From Comamonadaceae bacterium (GTDB lineage: Bacteria; Pseudomonadota; Gammaproteobacteria; Burkholderiales; Burkholderiaceae): a stretch of DNA of 5,717 bases. The stretch lies in assembly GCA_947455875.1 (NCBI GenBank), contig CANGSD010000099.1, positions 1 through 5,717 on the forward strand. Reading direction: 5' to 3'. Within the stretch, counting starts at the first letter, position 1, and each line of letters starts with the position of its first letter. The translations under genes were made by a program, and so were the position numbers. Under the pieces are notes generated by a model, which was given only the letters and a program-made list of their open reading frames with translations, made no database searches and was not told the origin of the DNA. Shown piece by piece: positions 1 to 4,744 of the stretch.

Positions 1-879
1 GGCCGACAGGTCCAGGCCTGGCAGGACGGCCGTGCGTGGCCCCCCGGCGTGCGACCGGTGGTCGACGCCTTGCAAGACGCGGGCGTGCCCGCCGGCTTGC
101 GCGCGCTTTTGTCGGATGGTTTGCAGGAATCCGAAGACGCCCCTGGCGCCTTAGCCAGCATGCGCGAGGTGATGGAGGGCGCGCTCACCGGCATGCCCAC
201 CGCCACCATCGGCCGTGGCCTGCACGCCATCTGCGGCCCCTCGGGCGCCGGCAAGACGCTGATGGTGACGCGCCTGGCGCGTGTCGCCGCGATGCATCTG
301 ACGCCGCAGCGCGTAGCCCTGATCGCCTTCAACGACGGGCGCAGCGGCGCCTGGAGCCAGACCCGCGTGCTGGCGGCGCAAGCGGGCGTGTCCTGCTGGC
401 GCGCCGGTGACGTGGCCACCCTGCGTCTGCTGGTCGAGGAACTGCGCGAACGCACCGTGATCCTGATTGACACCGCGGGCGCCGACCCGCAGGCCCAGGC
501 AGCGTTGCTGCAATCGGCCGATCTGGGCATCGAGACGCACCTGCTGCTGCCGGCCGATGCGTCCATCGGCAGCGTCAAGCGCCTGCTGGCCACGGGCAAC
601 ACCTGGCGCAGCCTGATGGTGGGCAAGGTCGACGAAAGCCATTCGCCCTGGCCGCTGCTGCAGGCGCTGTGCGATCAGCGTGTGCCGGTCTCGTGCATGG
701 CCGCCTCGGGCGACGTGCAGGCGCAGGCCCGACCCTTCCAGGCTCGCAGCCTGCTCGATGCGGCCTTCGATCGTCTGCGCAGCGACCTGTCGCTTGCGGC
801 GCCAGTCGCCGCGTCGATGGGTGCGCGCGTCGCCCCGGCTTCTCGTCCCGTATCCTCCCTGTCTGAAAGCGTTGCATGA
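1..879 (+). CDS. flhF: FlhF, polar flagellar SRP-type GTPase (3' part, start outside window)
   Basis: The frame is open from base 1, so this is the C-terminal 292 residues of a longer protein; a GTG at 49 lies inside the gene and is not the start. FlhF is a membrane-associated GTPase related to Ffh/FtsY that places the flagellum at the cell pole. In window residues the NG domain shows the P-loop GPSGAGKT (79-86), an insertion-box position reading DGRSGA (112-117), DTAG (157-160) and GKVD (208-211). The last 25 or so residues are a low-complexity Ala/Ser/Val tail. Family identity rests on the P-loop, DTAG, the overall spacing and the flhG gene directly behind. The insertion box (usually DTYRIGA-like) and G4 motif (usually TKLD) differ clearly from the family, so GTP binding or turnover may be altered. 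The stop overlaps the start of flhG (ATGA, 876-879), implying translational coupling. Confidence 0.88.
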   Translation, partial: GRQVQAWQDGRAWPPGVRPVVDALQDAGVPAGLRALLSDGLQESEDAPGALASMREVMEGALTGMPTATIGRGLHAICGPSGAGKTLMVTRLARVAAMHLTPQRVALIAFNDGRSGAWSQTRVLAAQAGVSCWRAGDVATLRLLVEELRERTVILIDTAGADPQAQAALLQSADLGIETHLLLPADASIGSVKRLLATGNTWRSLMVGKVDESHSPWPLLQALCDQRVPVSCMAASGDVQAQARPFQARSLLDAAFDRLRSDLSLAAPVAASMGARVAPASRPVSSLSESVA

Positions 880-1706
880 GCACTCCCTTGCGCACTCCTC
901 AGGTCATCGGCGTCGCCAGCGGCAAAGGCGGGGTCGGCAAGACCACCGTCGCCGTGAATTTGGCGGCGGCTCTGGGCCAGCGTGGCCATCGCGTGTTGCT
1001 GCTCGATGCCGACCTGGGCATGGCCAACGCGCAGGTGGCCCTGGGCGTGCGCAGTCCCCTGAACATCAGCCATTTGTTGTCCGGAGAGAAGACCCTGCAG
1101 GAACTGCTGGTCCCCGCTGCGCCGGGCGTGCAACTGGTGCCCGGTGCCTCGGGCCTGCGTGACATGGCCGCCCTGGACATGAGCCAGGTCGCCACCATCA
1201 TTCATGCCTTCGACGCGCTGCAAGAATCGGTCGACTACCTGGTCGTGGACGTGGCTGCGGGCATCTCGCCTTCGGTACTGACCTTCATGGCCGCCTGCCA
1301 GCGCCGCATCGTGGTGCTGCAAGACCAACCGGCCGCCATCGCCGACGCCTACGGCCTGATCAAGGTGATGACGCAGGACCAGGATTTGGAGGAGATCTAC
1401 CTCGTGGCCAACGCGGTGCAAGGCGACGCCCACGGGCAGCAGCTGGCGCAGTTTGTCAACGATGTGACGCTGAAGTTTCTCGGGCGCACCGTCAAGTACC
1501 TGGGTTGCGTGGGCGCCGATGACATCGTGCAGCAGGCCCAGCGCAAATACCGCAGCGTGATCGATTTCGCGCCCAGCAGCCGCGCCGCGTCTGACCTGCG
1601 TCGGCTGGCGCAGGCATTGGAGAAGTTGCCCCCGCTGCAAGAGCCCGGTGGCCAGATGCAATTTTTCATGGAGCGCATGCTGCAGGCGCAGCAGGCCGCG
1701 ACCTGA
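876..1706 (+). CDS. flhG: FlhG/FleN, MinD-like ATPase controlling flagellar number
   Basis: This 276-residue ParA/MinD-family ATPase limits flagellar number and partners FlhF; in Pseudomonas the homologue FleN also restrains FleQ. The deviant Walker A is KGGVGKTT (17-24), with the signature lysine K17 needed for the ATP-dependent dimer. Other motifs are DADLGMAN (44-51), the Walker B-like region DVAAG (125-129; family usually DTAAG), DQPAAIADAY (150-159; family usually DEPTSITDAY) and the C-terminal FFMERML, which matches the FFVERL motif of FlhG/FleN and precedes the likely membrane-targeting end. Length is normal for the family. The start is fixed by the ATGA overlap with flhF; a weak GAAAG at 864-868 is the only ribosome-binding match, consistent with coupled translation. 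Only 16 residues precede the Walker A, so there is no DQAxxLR activator helix as found at the N-terminus of some FlhGs. Confidence 0.95.
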   Translation: MSTPLRTPQVIGVASGKGGVGKTTVAVNLAAALGQRGHRVLLLDADLGMANAQVALGVRSPLNISHLLSGEKTLQELLVPAAPGVQLVPGASGLRDMAALDMSQVATIIHAFDALQESVDYLVVDVAAGISPSVLTFMAACQRRIVVLQDQPAAIADAYGLIKVMTQDQDLEEIYLVANAVQGDAHGQQLAQFVNDVTLKFLGRTVKYLGCVGADDIVQQAQRKYRSVIDFAPSSRAASDLRRLAQALEKLPPLQEPGGQMQFFMERMLQAQQAAT

Positions 1707-1718
1707 GGACGCAGGCCC

Positions 1719-1723
1719 AAGGA
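1719..1723 (+). promoter_or_regulatory. Ribosome binding site of fliA
   Basis: AAGGA lies 6 bases before the ATG at 1730, in the 23-base gap after flhG. It fixes the fliA start and suggests fliA is translated independently of flhG although probably on the same transcript. Confidence 0.75.
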
Positions 1724-1729
1724 CACACC

Positions 1730-2461
1730 ATGGACGCCGCACTCGAACTGTACGAAAGCAGCAAGGGACGCCAGGAGCACCTGGTGATCTCGCACATGCC
1801 CATGGTCAAGCGCGTGGCGTTTCACCTGCGGGGGCGTATCCCGCCGCTGCTGGATCTGGACGAACTGGTGCAGGTGGGCATGCTCGGTCTGATCGAGGCC
1901 GCGCGCGGCTATGACCCGCGTCGCGGCATTCCCTTCGAACACTTTGCGCTCAGTCGCGTGCGCGGCGCCATGCTCGATGAAGTGCGGCGCGTGTCCGACC
2001 TCACGCGGTCGTCGGTCGCCTTCAACAAGAGCGAGAACGCCGCCGCCCACAAGCTGGTGGCTGAACTCGGCCGCCTGCCCACGCAGGGCGAGGTGGCGCA
2101 GTCCATGGGCAAGGACATCGGCTCGTACCACCGCGAGCAGGGCCAGGCTTGGCGCAGCGAGACCTTCTCCATCGAGGAGGTGAGCGAAGAGGTGATGAAT
2201 ATCGCCGCCGAGCGCGGGTTTCAGCCCGAGGCGCAAGTGGAGCGCGCGCAGTTGCTGGAGGCGCTGGCTGGCGCGATCCAGGAATTGCCCGAACGCGATC
2301 AGTTAATCATTTCGCTGTATTACGTGGAAGAACTCAACCTCAAGGAGATCGGTGAGATACTCGGTGTGAGTGAGTCCCGGGTCAGCCAGTTGCTCACCGC
2401 ACTCGCCAAGAAGTTGCGGTCGCTGCTCCAGCCGGCGGTCCAAGGCTCTTCCCCTACCTGA
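1730..2461 (+). CDS. fliA: FliA, flagellar sigma factor (sigma-28)
   Basis: This 243-residue sigma-70-family factor of the FliA/RpoF/WhiG group directs RNA polymerase to late flagellar promoters and is normally held inactive by FlgM until the hook is complete. Region 2 spans about residues 17-95, including the DLDELVQVGMLGLIEA core-binding helix (42-57) and the signature RGAMLDEVR (78-86). Region 3 is around 103-140. Region 4 runs from about 176 to 232, with LPERDQL (186-192) and the -35-reading helix-turn-helix at about 203-226. Length matches the usual 235-245 residues. It follows flhG by 23 bases in what looks like one operon, the common beta-/gamma-proteobacterial flhF-flhG-fliA order. 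No promoter of its own was seen. A probable target promoter lies 1.24 kb downstream of its stop codon, before fliS. Confidence 0.97.
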   Translation: MDAALELYESSKGRQEHLVISHMPMVKRVAFHLRGRIPPLLDLDELVQVGMLGLIEAARGYDPRRGIPFEHFALSRVRGAMLDEVRRVSDLTRSSVAFNKSENAAAHKLVAELGRLPTQGEVAQSMGKDIGSYHREQGQAWRSETFSIEEVSEEVMNIAAERGFQPEAQVERAQLLEALAGAIQELPERDQLIISLYYVEELNLKEIGEILGVSESRVSQLLTALAKKLRSLLQPAVQGSSPT

Positions 2462-2465
2462 ACCC

Positions 2466-2482
2466 GCTTGCACAGCGCAAGC
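2466..2482 (+). repeat. Short inverted repeat between fliA and the next gene
   Basis: GCTTGC (2466-2471) and GCAAGC (2477-2482) form a perfect 6-bp stem with a 5-base loop in the 32-base gap after fliA. No T-run follows, so it is not a standard intrinsic terminator. It could slow polymerase, protect an RNA end or be chance; it ends 11 bases before the next start codon. Confidence 0.4.
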
Positions 2483-2493
2483 CCGAAGACCGC

Positions 2494-3063
2494 ATGTTCA
2501 ATATTTTCAAGAAGCCCGACGAAGACGAGCACGCGCGCGCCGTGGCCGCCTATGAAAAGGCAGTTTCTCTGACCAGCGACGGTCACGAGGCGCGCAGCTT
2601 GCGCCTTCGTTTGAGCATGTTGTGCCGCGCGCACCTGGACAAGACCTTTGTGGCCGGTGCGCAGGCCATGGAGGCGTACGAGGCGGCTTGCATGGTGGCC
2701 ATTCAGCAGGCCAAGCCGCAGCCCGATCCGCCCAAGGCTTCCCAGTTTCAGACCGTCAAGTCCACCTCCGGCGAGGTGCAGGTCTATCTGCCCCAGGAAT
2801 ACGCCGACGAGGCCTTTGCCATCGGCATGCTCTATCAAAAGACCGAGTTGGACGCCGCGCAGGCCATCGAGGCCGCCCAGCGCCTGGCCGATCGCATCTC
2901 CTACGACGCCCTCAAGCTCAATAGCGGCTTTGTGGCCTTGCAGTTCCTACGCGACGAGCTTGCGGCCGAAGCCGAGGCCGCCGCCGAAGCGGAAGGTGAG
3001 GGCGGCGAAGCCGGTGAGGGCGCTGCCGCGGACGGCGACGCCCCGGCCGATCCCAAGGCCTGA
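2494..3063 (+). CDS. Unrecognised soluble protein with acidic Ala/Glu-rich tail
   Basis: I do not recognise this 189-residue protein. It has no signal peptide or membrane segment, so it is probably cytoplasmic. The N-terminus (MFNIFKKPDEDE) leads into a mostly helical-looking region with amphipathic runs at about residues 13-75, faintly like tetratricopeptide repeats but without a clear consensus. A middle block (about 90-155) contains EVQVYLPQEYADEAFAIGML and a following helix rich in Ala and Gln. Residues from about 157 to the end are low complexity, dominated by Ala, Glu, Gly and Asp, and probably disordered. A GAAGA at 2485-2489 is a weak, close ribosome binding site. It sits 32 bases after fliA and 14 bases before the next gene, so a flagellar role is plausible by context only. 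G+C and codon use look like the neighbours. Confidence 0.8.
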   Translation: MFNIFKKPDEDEHARAVAAYEKAVSLTSDGHEARSLRLRLSMLCRAHLDKTFVAGAQAMEAYEAACMVAIQQAKPQPDPPKASQFQTVKSTSGEVQVYLPQEYADEAFAIGMLYQKTELDAAQAIEAAQRLADRISYDALKLNSGFVALQFLRDELAAEAEAAAEAEGEGGEAGEGAAADGDAPADPKA

Positions 3064-3070
3064 GAGGCCT
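3056..3070 (+). repeat. Tandem AGGCCT palindromes forming a small hairpin
   Basis: AGGCCT occurs at 3056-3061 and 3065-3070, three bases apart. As each copy is self-complementary, the two can pair into a 6-bp stem with a 3-base loop. The stem spans the stop codon of the preceding gene and covers GAGAGG (3062-3067), the only plausible ribosome binding site for the next gene. No T-run follows. Function is unknown and chance is possible. Confidence 0.35.
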
Positions 3071-3077
3071 GCAGCCC

Positions 3078-3704
3078 TTGTCCACCACCATGCTCACGCT
3101 CACCCTCTTGCTGATGATGGCCGTGGCCATCGCGGTGCTGGTGGTGCTGGTGATCTACCTGGTGGACCGCTTCAACGGCCTCGAGCGCGAGACCAAGCAG
3201 CTGATGCAAAACCTGCAGCAGCCCCAACAAGCCAAGCCCGCGGGCCCGTATGCCGGCCTGTCTGGCAAGGCGCTGTGGGATGCCGTTACCGGCGAGGCCC
3301 CCGAGAGCCTGGACGAACTGGTGATCGAAGGCGTACGCAAGCGCTATCGACTGCTCCTCGGAGAACACATTAGTTTTGTTTTCAGTGAGGGTGTGTCCGA
3401 CCAACCCAAAGGCTTTGATGCCGTGCCGTCCAACACGCGCACGGTGCGCACGCCTCGCGCGCAGGTCGATTCCTGGCTGCCGCCCGAAGCGGTAGAGGCC
3501 ATCTACCGCTGCGGCCAGGGCTATGCCCGCAACGACCCGGCCGAACTTCCTGGTTTGCGCCAGCGCCTGGACGAGGTCTGCGCCCAGTTGCAGATGCAAG
3601 CCGGCCTGGAGGTGCTGCAGCCGGCCTCCAGCCTCTTGATGCCGCCCCAGCCCCAGCCTGCGGCGGCGGCGCCCGCGGCTGAAACTTCCGCCACCGGGGC
3701 CTAA
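3078..3704 (+). CDS. Unrecognised single-pass inner-membrane protein
   Basis: I do not recognise this protein. From the TTG at 3078 it has 208 residues. A strong hydrophobic segment covers about residues 7-28, followed by a charged, Gln-rich stretch (DRFNGLERETKQLMQNLQQ) that may be a short helix or coiled coil. A soluble region of about 150 residues follows (including ALWDAVTGEAPESLDELV and RAQVDSWLPPEAVEAIY), ending in a Pro/Ala-rich tail. The uncharged N-terminus and charged flank after the membrane segment suggest a cytoplasmic C-terminal domain, which is a guess. The start is uncertain: GAGAGG (3062-3067) is 10 bases before TTG 3078, whereas the in-frame ATG at 3090, four codons later, has no nearby ribosome binding site. 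Its TAA stop (3702-3704) doubles as the first bases of the sigma-28 promoter for fliS. A flagellar link is inferred from position only. Confidence 0.8.
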   Translation: MSTTMLTLTLLLMMAVAIAVLVVLVIYLVDRFNGLERETKQLMQNLQQPQQAKPAGPYAGLSGKALWDAVTGEAPESLDELVIEGVRKRYRLLLGEHISFVFSEGVSDQPKGFDAVPSNTRTVRTPRAQVDSWLPPEAVEAIYRCGQGYARNDPAELPGLRQRLDEVCAQLQMQAGLEVLQPASSLLMPPQPQPAAAAPAAETSATGA

Positions 3705-3728
3705 AGTCCGGGCCGCTGCGTCCGATTC
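3702..3728 (+). promoter_or_regulatory. Candidate sigma-28 (FliA) promoter for fliS
   Basis: TAAAGTCC (3702-3709), exactly 11 bases, then TCCGATTC (3721-3728) follow the enterobacterial sigma-28 consensus TAAAGTTT-N11-GCCGATAA. The -35 matches at 6 of 8 positions and the -10 at 5 of 8, including the unbroken core CCGAT, with ideal spacing. The -35 begins on the stop codon of the preceding gene. Transcription would be expected to begin at about 3733-3737, giving a leader of about 30 bases before fliS. It is the only convincing match I noticed in the gaps between genes, and it sits before a gene of a class that often depends on sigma-28. Confidence 0.65.
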
Positions 3729-3758
3729 TTCGTGGGAGCGAATGCAACCCACGGAGAA
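3726..3758 (+). promoter_or_regulatory. Inverted repeat able to mask the fliS ribosome binding site
   Basis: Bases 3726-3736 (TTCTTCGTGGG) pair with 3748-3758 (CCCACGGAGAA) over 11 positions: six G-C, four A-T and one G-U pair, with an 11-base loop that can form two more pairs. The right arm contains GGAGA, the ribosome binding site of fliS. RNA read through from the upstream genes would contain both arms. RNA started at the sigma-28 promoter would lack most or all of the left arm. No T-run follows, so it is not a typical terminator. The pairing is seen directly; a regulatory role is inferred. Confidence 0.55.
3753..3757 (+). promoter_or_regulatory. Ribosome binding site of fliS
   Basis: GGAGA sits 7 bases before the ATG at 3765. 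It favours this start over an in-frame GTG at 3732, which would lie at or before the predicted transcription start and adds 11 residues unlike the FliS N-terminus. Confidence 0.8.
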
Positions 3759-3764
3759 ACAGAC

Positions 3765-4184
3765 ATGCGCCTGCACAAACTTGCTTTCGACAGCTACGGC
3801 GCCGTTCAGGTCGCCACCGGCGTCGCCACGGCCGACAACGTCAAACTGATCCTGATGCTGTTTGATGGCCTGCTGGAAAGCCTGGCAGCCGCGCGCGGCC
3901 ACATCATGCACGGCAACATCGCGGACAAGAGCAAGGCCATTGCGCGCTGCAGCCGCATCCTGATGGGCCTGCAGGGTTCTTTGGACTTCGAGCGCGGCGG
4001 CGAGCTGGCCCAAAACCTCGACGAGCTGTATGGCTACGTCACCCGTCGTCTGATTCGCGCCAACGCCCACAACGACCTGGAAATCCTGGAAGAAGTGCGC
4101 AGCCTGATGGCCGAGATCCGTGATGCCTGGGCCAGCCTGCCGGGTCTGATGCCCGGTCGTGTGGTCGCTCCCACCCTGAACTGA
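3765..4184 (+). CDS. fliS: FliS, flagellin export chaperone
   Basis: This 139-residue cytoplasmic helical-bundle protein binds the C-terminus of flagellin, prevents premature polymerisation and delivers it to the export gate (FlhA). The family pattern is clear. The N-terminal Y-x-x-V-x-V-x-TGV segment (11-20) is followed by LILMLFDGLLESLAAARG (28-45), then SLDFERGGELAQNLDELYGY (72-91) with RRL behind it, and a last helix ending EIRDAW (117-122). Length is typical. The start at 3765 is chosen for the GGAGA 7 bases upstream and because the protein then begins near the conserved Tyr motif. No fliC or fliD is visible beside it, which is a less common setting, since fliS usually follows fliD. It has a probable sigma-28 promoter and a hairpin over its ribosome binding site, and is followed 29 bases later by an flgP-like gene that may share its transcript. 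Confidence 0.94.
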   Translation: MRLHKLAFDSYGAVQVATGVATADNVKLILMLFDGLLESLAAARGHIMHGNIADKSKAIARCSRILMGLQGSLDFERGGELAQNLDELYGYVTRRLIRANAHNDLEILEEVRSLMAEIRDAWASLPGLMPGRVVAPTLN

Positions 4185-4213
4185 CCGCTTCGCAGCCGCC
4201 CCTGGAGATTGCC

Positions 4214-4744
4214 ATGAAGCACTCGTTTTTTGTCGCGGCCCTGATCGGCCCCTTCCTGGCCGGTTGCATGACGCTGGGCATACCGCCAGTCGCCGAGGCC
4301 AACGCACCTGCCGCTGCAGCCGCTGCCCCCGCGCCCGCTGCTGCCCCCGCCGCTGCGCCGGCTGCGGCCAGCATGATTGCGCCGATGGTCGAAAAGCGCG
4401 AGACGCTGGTGGCCACGGGCTACGCTGTCATCAGCGTGCAAAACCACAAGCTGGCCGCGCAGCAACGCCTGATGGCGATCCGCGCCTCCAAGCTCGACGC
4501 CTACCGCGCCCTGACCGAGCAGGTCTATGGCCAGCACCTGGATGCGTCCACCACGGTGGCCGACATGGTGGTGATGAACGACACCTTCCGCACCCGCGTC
4601 GAAGGCGTGGTGTACGGCGCTGTGCTCGTGAGCATCACCCCGGTGGGCGATGACACCTACGAGACCACCATGTCCCTGGACCGTCAGGTGGTCAATGACC
4701 TGCGCGCCCTCTATCTGGGACAACTGGCCGCGAGGCGCAAATGA
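4214..4744 (+). CDS. flgP: FlgP-like LPP20-family outer-membrane lipoprotein
   Basis: This 176-residue protein has a lipoprotein signal peptide with lipobox LAGC (15-18); the mature residue after Cys18 is Met rather than Asp, consistent with outer-membrane sorting. An Ala/Pro-rich linker (31-52) is followed by a domain from about residue 60 that resembles LPP20/FlgP proteins: VATGYAVISVQNHKLAAQQR, then a helix with MAIRASKLDAYRALTEQVYG and VEGVVYGAVLVSITPVGDDTYETTMSLD. In Vibrio, FlgP forms an outer-membrane ring around the basal body of the sheathed polar flagellum. A role as a basal-body ring protein is inferred from the family and from the FlgT-like gene that overlaps its end by 4 bases (ATGA, 4741-4744). 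GGAG at 4204-4207 lies 6 bases before the ATG. It could instead be another LPP20-domain lipoprotein, but the flagellar context favours FlgP. Confidence 0.82.
   Translation: MKHSFFVAALIGPFLAGCMTLGIPPVAEANAPAAAAAAPAPAAAPAAAPAAASMIAPMVEKRETLVATGYAVISVQNHKLAAQQRLMAIRASKLDAYRALTEQVYGQHLDASTTVADMVVMNDTFRTRVEGVVYGAVLVSITPVGDDTYETTMSLDRQVVNDLRALYLGQLAARRK
4304..4369 (+). repeat. Ala/Pro low-complexity linker in the FlgP-like lipoprotein
   Basis: Twenty-two codons (residues 31-52) encode only Ala and Pro, with irregular repeats of PAAA/PAPAAA built from GCN and CCN codons. It separates the lipid anchor from the folded domain, probably as a flexible or extended tether. The repeated codons make it prone to slippage in steps of one or more codons, which would keep the frame. 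Confidence 0.75.

Noticed and set aside
49..51. GTG at 49 as the start of flhF
   Set aside because: The frame is open to base 1 and no ribosome binding site precedes it; FlhF needs a longer N-terminal part.
675..1742. A 355-codon open frame on the minus strand
   Set aside because: It is antisense to flhF, flhG and the start of fliA, whose families are clear; its composition is that of a shadow frame.
3726..3758. The inverted repeat before fliS as an intrinsic terminator
   Set aside because: No T-run follows the right arm; the next bases are ACAGAC and then the fliS start codon.
3732..3764. GTG at 3732 as an earlier in-frame start of fliS
   Set aside because: It has no ribosome binding site, lies at the predicted transcription start and adds residues absent from FliS proteins; ATG 3765 has GGAGA at good spacing.
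2901..4307. A 468-codon open frame on the minus strand
   Set aside because: It lies opposite four confidently or plausibly coding + strand genes, crosses their boundaries and has low-complexity His/Gln/Arg-rich content typical of antisense shadows in GC-rich DNA.
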